Positions 1 to 11,784 of a stretch of 64,000 nucleotides of DNA are shown here, in pieces. A model generated the notes under the pieces. The model was not told the DNA's origin and did no database searches. It was given only the letters and a program-made list of their open reading frames with translations. Source of the stretch: Diplocarpon mali (lineage: Eukaryota > Ascomycota > Leotiomycetes > Helotiales > Drepanopezizaceae); assembly GCA_024741835.1 (NCBI GenBank), contig JAENRP010000181.1, forward strand, positions 23,567 to 87,566, written 5' to 3'. The stretch's first letter is position 1. Each line of letters starts with the position of its first letter. A program made the position numbers and the translations under genes.

Positions 1-1150
1 TCACGGCGGTCACGAGGATGGAGAGGCAGCACGATACGAAGCAACACGCTCGTCGCATGGCAACGGGCCCCGCGAGATCCGCCTCTCGACCGTCGGGGTG
101 TTCTTCTCACCATCATTATGCTTTACGCTCCAATCCAAGCAGTCCCACTCTCTGGTCCTCCGAAGAAATGTTGCAGTCCCCGAACCCTCTCGGCTCGAGT
201 GGGATCCTGGCGAATCCCTGGATGGCAGTTATCCATCATCGTCTACTCACGGGTGTTTTGGACTTTCGAGTGGCGCTGCCTGACGCGGACCAGGGAACTT
301 GCTCTGGAGAGAAGTATATCGTCGCCCGGGGCTCGGAATCGGGTCTTGACGAACTCGGGGTCGCGGCAGACAACCCACCCGCGGGGCTCGATCCCTTGCG
401 CTGGATGTCCAAGAGGAGACCGGATCCCCTGCCCAATCTCAAGGGTAGGGCCACACGCTTCCCTGACCGACGTTGCAACCGTGGACCAGCGCGACTTGTC
501 CTCGTACGTCCAAGTCGCCTAGGACAAGTCGCTCTTCTGACAGAACCCTCCCAAGTCAGTGAATTGCGAGGATCGCCGGCCCACTCCGAGTATCCTGTGG
601 AGAGGGAGAGCGCCACGGCTCCAGCATCAAACGGCCCGAGCAGACCCCCCCGGAACTCGACCAAAAGTCAGGCGTCATGAGCCCGAGAGGGAGTCTTCGT
701 GCAATCCCTGGATCAATCCCTGGATCAATCCCTGGATCAACCCCTGGTGCGAGCGTCGGTCTCTGATGCCACGGAAGCGCGTGAGAGGCCTGGACTCCGT
801 CTCGAAGAGGTCGGTTTGGCTGTTTACACGACGGCCCAGCTCGTTTCTCGACTACCCCCATCTCCCCAGGGCCAAAAGGCCAAGTCGGTCGGGAAACTCC
901 CCGGGTTTCATAGCCCAACTCGACCGCGCAGCTAGCTCACGGCTTCCACGGATGGACAAAAACGCAGGCTGTATCATTCCTCCGCGTGGAGAATGGGCAA
1001 GGAGAGCTTGATTCTCCGCTCGCTGAAAAGCCACGAGGTCCGGAACGTGCTGATGACTGGTTGATCCAACGTGCATCTAATTGGCGGGAGGATGGTCCAG
1101 GTCCTGTGTCCTGCCATGTGGATACTTCATTCTCCACTCAATCTCACGGC
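1..1150. other. GC-rich gene-free stretch
   Basis: Overlapping open frames occur in several phases on both strands, the longest about 220 codons, but none shows a recognisable domain, a splice pattern or protein-like composition. Long open frames are expected by chance in GC-rich DNA. The only distinct structure is the short tandem repeat listed separately. In composition it resembles the block at the other end of the window (56.6-64 kb). Confidence 0.5.
702..747. repeat. 12-bp tandem repeat, about four copies
   Basis: The unit caatccctggat is repeated almost perfectly about four times, with one t-to-c change in the last copy. It lies inside GC-rich non-coding DNA. A single related copy (aatccctggatgg) is at about 213-225. 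No function is evident. Confidence 0.85.
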
Positions 1151-1295
1151 CGGAAGAGGTAAAGGTGAGATACCCTGAAGCCTATCATGCGGTTTAAGCA
1201 TATTCTCAGTACGATACGCGAGATTGACCTACCCTTTCCTAGAAAACATACTTTGGCCTGCAAATCATCCGTAACACATACTTCGTACAGGGTGT

Positions 1296-1541
1296 AATAA
1301 TCTGAGGTTCCCTGTCTGTGCACACTAGATTCTTGGCAATGCTGCTTTTATTGAATTCCTTAGTATTTTATATGGCCAACTTTTGCGTCAATCACTGCTT
1401 TACATCTATTTGGCATTTCCCTAATCAAATCTCTAATTATCTCAACTGTTATTGATTCCTAAGCTTCAAATACCCCCTGTCGAAACCCCTGCATAAAAGA
1501 AAGTCCTAGTATAGCGCACAGATAGAAAACCTCAGATTATT
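1296..1541 (-). mobile_element. Tc1/mariner deletion derivative (MITE-like), inactive
   Basis: The element is bounded by terminal inverted repeats of about 27 bp. The left end reads aataatctgaggttccctgt from 1296. The right end, read on the minus strand from 1541, begins aataatctgaggtt and continues with a few C/T-type differences. Between them, on the minus strand (about 1497 down to 1368), is a frame that reads like the C-terminal tail of a Tc1 transposase, including IIRDLIREMPNRCKAVIDAK and ending GHIKY then stop. A TAG in this frame sits where Tc1 proteins usually carry Trp, which fits a TGG-to-TAG change. The catalytic DDE core is absent, so the copy is non-autonomous. The transition-only differences and the Trp-to-stop change are typical of repeat-induced point mutation, though this is an inference from one copy. 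Confidence 0.85.
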
Positions 1542-4500
1542 TCCCCATGGACTAAGTAACTCAATTCTCCAAGCAGCCAGTGTACCCTGGCAATGCAATT
1601 CGGCCAAAAGGGCGACCCATAATCCGGCCCATAAAACATGCCAAACGGCCCGGCGCTACACAGGAGGAGCTCGGCGCCAGAACCTGGAGGTCTCGGCTTC
1701 ACCCTGGGATTCACGGCGACCCTCCTCTGTTGACAATGCTTCGACGCTTTGGACGGCCTGCTTGGGCCGGCGGTGGTAAGTATAACGTTTCTCCAGAACC
1801 TACCCGACCTCACCACCTAGGCGCTGGCCGTAGAGAAACAGGGCCGAATGCGTGCGAATACGAGGAGTGGACGTATCGAGGGAAGCGGAGGCCGCGCTTG
1901 GACTAGCGAGAGATATTCGTAAACGAGCCTTTCTCTTCCCCGATCTACAGCACTCCATCTACGTTTCCGGAAAAACCAGACGACAATCTTCTCGCCAATG
2001 ACGCGTAGCTCGCTTGGTGTCTTCAAAACCTCGTCGCCGGAGTGGAATACTGCAATACGGCGGGTATCGTTTGTCCCCTGGGAACAAGGGGGCCCTGGAT
2101 CCGTTTCCCCAGTACTCCGTACACTTCTATTAGTTGTTGATAGAAGCTGATAAAAGGATTGCCAGAATGTTCTTCCGATGAACCCTAATCCAGCCGCGAG
2201 AATTTCTCATTTACCTCCTTGCAATCCAGGTTCGTTTGCAAGGAAGAGAACTTGCTACTAAAAAGGCATGGGACGAGTGATAACTGCTGCGCCAGAGTAA
2301 GGATGGGTAGGACTGACGCGAAGTCTTCCACAACATTTGCTACCTGGGGCTATATCCTGGCTCCAAAATCACCGGGTTAGGATCGGTCTTTCAAACAAGG
2401 GTTGGAGTCCCGAAATTCCGAGACGCTTGAGGATTTAAAATAGGATCGAGGTTAGAGGGGAAGGGGTGCGGATTGTCTCGGTGCTGAACGTGTTTGGGGA
2501 AAACACCGTCTCCTGGAGAGACTGGTCAGTCACAAAAATTTCAACCACTACGCTTAGTCCGACAGGAATCTGTCGGCTCGACTGGCGCGAGTCGATTCAG
2601 ATATGTCGACTTGAGGACCTCCATCAAAAACCGCGCCAAGCTCGGGCCGAATACGATTATTTCCACCCTAGGGCAGTCCACCGCGATGAAACCTAATCGG
2701 GCCTACGGAAGACTCTTCATATTCCTTCCGAGAGCCGAGGTACGGCCCGACACTTTTAAGGATTGAACTCTTTTTGAGAAGCCAAGCTAGGATATAATTC
2801 TTCATCGCGGGCCGAACCAAATTCACATTCGCCTACAGTCCATGCTGGGTTGGTGTGTATTTGCCAGGTTGAACGTGCTTTGATGTAGTGTCTGATTGGC
2901 CTGGGGTGAAGGAGGTAGGAAGGAAGCTTTGTTAAAAAGCATGCTGGGACTTCGTTCCACGCTGCTTCTCTGTCTCTTCCCCTCGGCCTAAATGTACACC
3001 CTGATGGTCTGCGATGGTAGGGCAGTGAAGTGCTCTCCCAGGTCTAGTGCAGGAGTCGAGTATTAACTCGAAATTGCAGCAACAGATTAAAATTACACGG
3101 TAGATCTATTCGGAAATGTGAGTATAAAGAAATACCTTGAATGCTGGCATCTAGTACACCGAGTCCGCCTCTGATTGGAGCTTTCCGACGCACCTTTGGT
3201 ATATTCTAGACATAAGGCGATCATCGCTGCTGAGTCTTGGAATCATCCGTTCAAGTCTCGGTTATTTGTGGCATTTAGTAGGCGTCTATGCTGAAAGCAT
3301 GTAAAGATCTCTGCTTGACTACGCTACAGCTAGAGCGCCCCCTGTCGACCAGGGACAACAGCTGAGCGCTCCCCTTTGGTACCTTGTAGTAAAGACCGGG
3401 ACTTCTCATCAGCTTTCAAGGTGTAGCTATCTGGCTAGCGGGCGAGGATTGTGCACCATGTCGTTGGTTTCGAATCTCCTTCAACCTGTATCAGCAGTAC
3501 GGATCAACACCTCCCAGCAAGCACCGAGAGAGAGGGACCGTACTTGTCAGGCTAATAGGAACACCCGCACTTGCAGCTCAAAGAACTGGGGACCTCCGTA
3601 CGATGCTGCGTCGTACAATGAGATGATGCCACGAGGCCCCGGCAGCAGGGTGTCCAAGCTGGTACCGAGAGGGCAGGGCAGGGGCAGCTGGGGATGACCT
3701 TGCGAGTAGGACCTTCGACAAATGTCGCAATGAGGACTGCATTGGGATGTGCTGTGGGTGCGTCAGAGTACTGTTACCACGGCGTCGGTTCTACTCTACT
3801 TCGTATATACTTTTGCGGCAGAACCTAGATTCCAAGATCCTCGTATGAGGATACCGCTTTCCAGATCCCGAGTTGTTCAGGACCGAGCATTTTCCTACTT
3901 GGGCAGTGCGAGGGATGGTTCGATGAATGTCATTATCCTCCCAGGGGCTGAACAAGCCCTTGGGTCCCGACAGGTGTTGGGTTAGTAAGAGGTTCTTAAT
4001 CCAGGTCCCGCGTGGCTAGAGTCCTGTATCTTACGAGAGCTCAACCCAAGCTCGACAGCAACCGACTGGACAATAACTGAAGTTGGAATGTAAACCTCAG
4101 CAAGGCTTGGGCCATGCAGGGCTCTCATGCCCTTGCTCAGCTGGATGTCGGGAGAAGCAAAGGCCAGAACCGTGTGAATAGACACTGCTAGAGAGGGCCG
4201 GGGGCCTGGTTTAGTCAGAAGTCTGGTCACGGTATTGTGCATACGCTGCCCTCTGTTGACTTCCACACGGGCTCGGCTTATACTTTGATCCCCGCAAGAT
4301 TCGCTGTGTAAGTGGTACCATTCTGGTTGAGGGAGGGATCTTTGGGTACGAAGAAGTCTCAAGGAACCAGCCATTTCCTACCGTCCAGAACGCCCTTTTC
4401 TCTCTCCGCAATTGGTAGATCAGAGGACCCATCACTTCTACTTCCTTCCGGGATGCACTTTAACGCAGCAGGTGAGAGTACCAACGCTATCATCTGATTA

Positions 4501-7500
4501 ACTTGAAAGGTTGCTGGTGTGGGCATCACTGCGAAAAAAGAAGGGGACATGAGTCGAGATTCGTCTGCACTTTTTTTTTGTTTACATCGCAGATAACTAG
4601 GGTAGGACATCATCGACTACTTCGTCCTGGGCGACACCAACCCAAAATAAAAGTAAAATTCAACCGTGTATAGCCGTATTAAACCGCCCTTGCACTTGAC
4701 GCTGCTGTGGTGTTCGTTTGGCCTGCGACGAATCACAACTCAACTCTCATGGGAGATAGCTGCTTGGGATCGTGAACAGTACCCAGTATGTTTGCTTCGA
4801 TACTAGCTTTGAGGTAGTATTTCTAGCTCAATATCTCAGAGCCAATTAGACCCCACGAGATGGAAGTGGGGTATAAGAGATAGCCTACAAAGCTCCGAAG
4901 CTTAAACGCCAATCTGCTTTCGCCTTCTTTGGGTGGCTGTACATGTACACGTACTCCGGGGTATTTTCCTGAGATAAGAATCATCGTACGAGAGTTCTAC
5001 CTGTTGGTAGGGTGCTCACCAGGGAGTATTAGCCCTGTTGTCCGCGAAATACGGCCGCGGACTACCTGGAAGGAAAAGGGAGTATAACAAGGTTACGGAT
5101 GTACGAGTACGACACCGGCGAGAGTCGAGGAGTCGAACGGTATCCGACGTCTTGGGTCAAAGTAGACTGTATCCCTGGCGGGAGAGGCGAAGGCATGCTC
5201 GCTTTTCCTGAGGCGGCTAGGACAAGTATATCCATCATGCAACCTTATACCAATTACTGTATGGTCGGATGACATTTGGATAGGAAACGCGAATACTTCA
5301 TGCCGAGACTTGCTCCTTGCACCTAGGATGACCGAGGTCTTGGATGTCAAGGAAACCAAAGTCCCTAGAGCTTCTTCGGCGCAAAAAATCTAGTTTATTC
5401 TTGTACATATGGGTGAGTTCGTCGATATATATCAGGTAATAGTAAAGTGTATAGTGGAGTCAGTTTACGACATTTGTGGGGTAGAGGGTAGTTTTTCTTC
5501 TGAACTCATATAATGCTCATTTCCGAGTTTACTCCTCAGGTTTAAGTCATCGGAAATAAATGAGTCTCAAATGTTTTACAAACATACAGAGGTTCAACCA
5601 TGAGATGTTAGGACTGGTTTGTCAAGTATCAAACCTTCCCCCTCGCAGATCGATAGCAAACATCAGAAAAAGTCGAGACGTTCTTGGTTGCTAGACGAAG
5701 ATTCTTTGAATGACTCTCATGGATTTAGATGATTATTTCATACGAATTTCAAAAATTACGTGATATAAGAGCAAAACTATACAGGCACTCCCTGTTTACC
5801 TGGGTGCTAAATCACTGCAATCCCTCTACAATTCAAAGTCAAGCAGAGGAAAGGCTGTCTAAAACCAGACGACAGTGAGATAATAATCGCGTAATACTTA
5901 CGCGGTAGCACGGCTTCATACGAGAGGTTTGTAATGCTGTTTGAACAGAATACGAGTCCTTGTAATAGAGTTTGAAGACTATTCTCTGTGACACTTATCA
6001 CGTGTAGACAAGAGAGTTAGAGAGAATCTCAATCATGCAACCCTTCGTTGGTAAGGAGAACTATTTTTCCTTTTCTTCCGCAGACAACGAGGGCTGAAAC
6101 TCACTGACCAGCACCCTGTTAACAGAGTGACCACAGAGTAGTCCCTTGGACAATAGATGAAAGCAACTGGAACCCTATATTACCTAGGGCTCATTGAACT
6201 CGAGGTCTCGCCGATCGTCCCAGCACCTTTTTTAAGGGACTCCGCAATCTCAGCAGAAGTGACTAATAAATGTCGACGGCAAATTTGGATTTTGGGAAAT
6301 AATGTCCTTAGTGCTTTACCAGACTAGATTAGTAGCTAAAAATCTTATTATGTACCTCCCAGAATGTGAATGGAAACCTAGGCATAATCTCGGAGAAAAA
6401 TAGTAATTCTAAGTGATATAGAGAGCACGTGGGTTGGTTTCTGACTATTTCCTTTCTACTTGGTAGCATTTGACTAACGGGAGCATATTCTTCCTTCCCC
6501 GGTCGTAAAAGACTAATAGGTGGGTACTGTCCATCCACCGTGAGGGCCTCCCAAATTTCAACCGTACCCTTGTCACCTACCGAACATCAGCACAATTCGA
6601 CTTGACGAAATTTATCAACCTTATCAGGTCAGCAATGTTAAGGCCGGGAGGTTTCAGGTTGTTGACCGGACCGATGAATTCCTCCACCAAGACTCAAAAC
6701 AACACTAGAAGTACGAAGCAGGACGCTGCGGGGGAGCCTCGAACCAAATCCGAAAGGTCTGGAGGCATGAACTTGGTGCAAGCTCCAAAACCCAAAACCC
6801 AAGGCCGGAGACTTAAACCCCGAAATCCGTATCAGCAGATACAGTACGAGTCAGTGAACTTTTTCGCTCCACGTCTTGGCCGAGTGAGAGAGTGATGAGC
6901 AAGCACACTTCGAGGATCACCTCGGACTGGCACTTACTGCAAAGTGACACCGGAAAATTTGGATGCGACTATCTCGCGTAGTCGAGATATCAACAGACTC
7001 TCGTTGCAGAAGATCTACTAGGGTATGGTAGGACCTCTCGAGTAGAACTCCGGCTCCGCGGTTCATGCCCAAGCCCAAGCCCAAGTCAACTAGTCAAGTG
7101 CCATACGTCTCCGAAGTGTCTTCCGAGATAACAACTCCAACATGGACGCAGAGTGGAAAGCATATCGTGTCGAGAGCAACATCACAGCTGACTGGCTCTG
7201 ACCCTAACCTGAGACATGATCCTGCATCGAATCTCAGCGTGCTTGCAACCATCTCATTCCCAACATCCACAGATCTACTCGTGCCGGCTGCATATGCAGA
7301 TGTCAAAGTCACATCCCCTCCCGTACTTCGCGGAGTTCATCTCGACGCGCATACGGCACATTCCCCGCCTCCCATGTTGCATCGGAGACATCCGGTCCGA
7401 GGGTTAAACTTCCACAGTAGGAAGTCTATCTCCGATTCACAGGCAGATACTTACCTTTTTCAGTGGGCTGGAAATGTGAGCAGATACATAACACGGACTC

Positions 7501-10500
7501 CGAGCACCGAAAAACTCTGTTACCCCAGGAATCCAAGGTCCGCATTTGCAGCTCACCGAAAAAAGTGAGTTTTTGTCTGTGTCCGCACGAAGCTTATATC
7601 GAGACTTGGAGTGGAACGGCGGTTATCTTCAACTCTTACCAGCCACGACGGTTCTGACTCAAACTTGGTACTATGTAGTTCTCGCAATTGCCAATAAGAA
7701 TCACTCTACAACAACCAAATGTGTTTCTGCCCGTGGGGTTTAAAGTAACTGTAATTCATGCGTTTTCAGCATCGCCGAAAATATAATCTGTAAGCCAAAG
7801 GGGATCGTTCATACGATTTTTCAACGTATGCTTCTCGTACCAGTAACTTGGCGGCTGTGGATTTTTGAACATTGGTCTGATATCGCAATTCCCTGTAGAA
7901 AGCAACTCAATGTGCCCAACGCCGCTTTATTATTTTAGTGTCAGCTGCGCAAGCGTTGGTACGAAACATAAAATCTGTTTTCATCACGGTCTGACATCTC
8001 TCGTTCGTAAAAGGCCCCGTCCTGTATGGTTTTCGCAAGGCTTACCGGTTTGGGATGAACGTCAACGATTGCTATTACTCAGTAAAAGAGTGATTTGAAA
8101 CTTCCATGGGCCGGAATTTGGCTCACCCTCTTGGCTACTTCGTAGCATGCTCCGCCGGTTCGCAGGGGTGTTTTCTAGAAGCACCAGAAACAGTCAGTAG
8201 TGAGTCCCGATGGGAAATAACGGCTTTCGTAAGTAGGGGTAGTTTAGATTAACTGACTAAACGCGCGTGGGCTGCATGGCCCTCGGCTGCTCTGAGAGCA
8301 CCATGCCCGTACAGTACTACCCCAGCTGGTCTGGATGTCAAAGTGATCGCGGCGGCAACGACGGACGAGATAATATCTACACGTGGGAGGGTGGCCAGAG
8401 AGGAAACGGGGTGGTTCAAGAGAAAGTCTATGATTTGTGGCATTGGAAACAGACATTCGCGCCACTAACTCCTATCACAGCGGGGGGGGCTACAATTCAG
8501 ACCAAGTATACTTCGTCATTAGCCAAAAAAAAACACTACTTTAGCGTTCTGTCAGTGTGGGGGGTTTTATGTTTTTATTTTTTCCTCTCAATATGCCATG
8601 TTTATTCTAAGCCATATAGCACGAGCGGGAAACGTTATATTGTATTATTATATATAGGGAGAAAACTACTATAGAACCCCTTTTATCTTCACTATTCCGC
8701 CTACTGTACCCATGGTTCCCGACTCGTTAGACAAGATTCCAACTAACCTATACCTTAGTTGATAGTTATCCCCTCTAGGTCTCGAGCGAGTACATTCTCA
8801 AGAAGGTGTCTACACAAATAGAATCGCCTTAGTTTCCTATTCTAAGATAAGCCTTTCTCGTTGATGGCGGCTCTTTATTTGATTGTGTCGAGCGTCTTGC
8901 TCATAGGCCGCTGCTCTTAATTGTGACCCTTCATATCGACCTTTATGTAATATTAGAAACGTGTCCTGCTCCCTCCTCTGCTTATATACTATAACCTGCC
9001 TTCTTCCAATTTATATCGTCTCACAAGCCTTTCCCTCGGTCGTGGGTATATATTTTGAACAACCCTAGTGTACGTAAGTGGAGGTGTAAAGTAAAGGGCA
9101 TTTGTAGCAGAGGTAGTAAAAAATTCCGTTCCGAAGCTTCCGAAGCGTGCTAGCTTCATTCGACTCGGGGTTTGATTGTCTGGTCGATGCGGTTTAGAGA
9201 GCGTCTGATGGTAAGATGTACTTTCAAATGGTGGATATTTGGTCTGAGACGAAGTACTTCGTATCTCATAGGGACTTGTGTAATTACGATTCAAAGAAAT
9301 CCGAAGGCCGAAATAAAGGAACTACTCTGTAGATTGCTAATAGTGTAACTTCTTATTGGTTTTATTTCCAGCTTTAGGGACTATAGCTATAATGTACATT
9401 GTGAAAGGGCTCGTTAGCAATAAAACCGTTTCTTTCTCATCTGTTTAGATTTAGAAGGTTTCTGAAGGTATAGGCGGGAAAATATTGTGCAACAATTTCA
9501 TCACGTTCGTGAAAGACAAGTCAGCTCGATTTCATAGTTGAAAGTGGAGAATGCCCTCTACATGCTATTCTTCCCCGTCTCGTACTAAGTGGGTTTTCTG
9601 CCCATTCAAAACAGTGAGTGCGTACGTACACATTCGTTCGGAGTACGGTATTGTTCGATTTAAGACTTCATCTCTTGGTCCCGGGAGGCCGGTCCGGATC
9701 CTGCACTTAGACTGTGTGTATCCGTGTGAAAAGAAGCGAATCAGAAGCCGTGGAAAGCATTCCAGGACATGATGGCGCGTATGCAAAGGCTGTCGCAGTG
9801 GGACCGGACTGTCGGATCGTTTGTCGTCAGCTAACGATGTGGGGGTGAAGGAAGCCGGTTCAGGTTTCGCGGTAAGGTGAGAGCCAGTCAAACACATAAA
9901 ATGAAAAGGTATCGGTCGGAGTTAAGGAAGCAGGAAGTCGAAGGTGATGATATCATAGTAGAGGGCTATTGTGAGGTGATGCTTGGATGAAACATTGCAG
10001 ACGATAGGTATCTAAGCAATGAGATGGTTCACTCTCTCGAGTCCATCTCTCATCCAGTTAGAGATGTCAAACTCGGATTCGGAACATAAGCTACGAGAAT
10101 TTCCATGTCCGTCGTTTCACTAGCGTCAACTATCATCCTTGCTTGTTCGCTCAATTCCATCAACAAGACAAATAATCAGCAGACAACAGACTCCTGCATA
10201 GTGCAAATCCATTTTACTCCAAATGAACTATCTCATCAATTATCGTCTTTCTCTTCCATCTCGGATCACCTACAGTTGACATTGAAACGTCACCTTCATC
10301 GCATAATAAACAGATGTCACTTAAGGCAAGGGCCACTTATAACTCGGGCAACATTGGCAGCGCTTCCATGGCGTGGTTTTAATTTGATCAAACGAAACGT
10401 TTTTTCGGATGGGAGTTTCGGTATAGCAAAATCATTTTTGCTTCATAGTTCATTTCGTCGTCGCGAAGATTACCGTACTTTCAACCTCGCTTACCACAAT

Positions 10501-11784
10501 GAATTGCCAAGTCATAGATGTACAGGAGATATTGCAAGAAAAGGAAAATGCACTTGCTAAGTCACCTCCTCTGATTGGGATTACTCGCCAAAGATCCACG
10601 GTATAGCAGGAGTAACGATAGTAGTGTAGAGTAGTAGTAGATGTCCGAGGTGCTTACTTCATCCCGTCGCAGCTCACTACGATGCAACAACATCATTAAG
10701 CATCGTACATGTAATTTGGCCATCAATTGGGAAGAATCATAATCGGCTTACAAGCTACATTGGTACAAGTAATGTTATTGATTGAAACTTATTGGAGTTG
10801 AACCATGGAATAGCGTATAACTACCTGGAGATCGATATCAATTCTTACCGCCTACCGCAAGGGGTTGACTGTGTTTTTGTTTCTTGATACGATCCTTCTG
10901 GGAGCGCAGCGATTTGTATTCCTTATCTTATGGTATTACTACATCTATATCGAGGAAGATGAAACGCTATGTTGAGGCTGGCGTAGCCCTATCCTAAAGT
11001 CTGCAATTCCAGTGAAAACCCATATGATCAAACAGCTGATTGAGAATCGTTCCAGGCCATTAACATCTTCCTAAAAACCATATACACACACTTCCTTCCT
11101 CTGTCAATGTACGAGAACCTCTCCTACTAATCTTTGCATCCCACCCTTTTTCTAAGAGTTTGCTTGGGCACTTATGACGAAACGCGACTGACGAGGTGGG
11201 AGATGTTATTCCTTATCTTGAGGGATATTCAGGTTTGGACTTCAGACTTCAGTGATGTGTATTTTACAGTAGTGGTGGAAAACAGGACAGTATCAATATT
11301 TAAACCCGGATTAAGACTCAAGAAGAGCAGAGAAATAAGAGGCCTTATTGGACGGGGGAAAGGGATAACAACACCTACAAGGAGGTTGTATACCATGATA
11401 GATAGTAATAAGGATAAATACAGTCATAGCCTTATATAGCCAAGATAGTAAAATCGGTATCAATACAACATACCGGAAACTAGCTCTACAGTCTTGAACT
11501 GAATTGAAATACTCAAAGGGAGCGATCATATTGCGTCCCATCAAAAAGACCAATGCGAAGATGGAAATGTTACACAAACTTATAAATAGCCACACTACTT
11601 TCTCTATCCTTCACCTCACACAACCGCACATACACTTCCCTCTTTCACAATAGCTACCATCGCTCACCATGTAAATGCACAATTCCAAGCACAATGATAC
11701 TTATCACCATGCAAAAGCCAATCAAATTACTCGACAGCATTCGCTCAAACTCATCATGGAAAAGATGCCACTGCCCCACGCTTT
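1542..11784. other. Gene-poor, AT-richer region
   Basis: About 10 kb with frequent stops in all frames. Open frames are short (at most about 167 codons), lack domains and lack believable splice-linked continuations. The composition shifts towards TA-rich words, and motifs such as tacttcgta and tactccgta recur (for example 2111, 3797, 9254). This resembles degraded repeat DNA, but apart from the Tc1 relic I cannot assign any segment to a known element. A stretch at about 5001-5080 has a weak LTR-like look that I could not confirm. No tRNA or rRNA gene was recognised. Confidence 0.5.

Noticed and set aside
18..680. 220-codon plus-strand frame at the window start
   Set aside because: GC-rich DNA with competing frames on both strands and no protein-like motifs.
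5001..5085. Possible LTR-like sequence (tgttggtagggtgctcacc, with a nearby ccgcg/cgcgg palindrome)
   Set aside because: No matching second copy, primer-binding site or internal retrotransposon coding seen in the window.
5100..5180. B-box-like word on the minus strand (cgttcgactcc) suggesting a tRNA
   Set aside because: No A-box, acceptor stem or anticodon arm could be fitted.
10105..10560. 151-codon plus-strand frame
   Set aside because: No domain, signal peptide or homology that I recognise; lies in the degraded AT-rich region.
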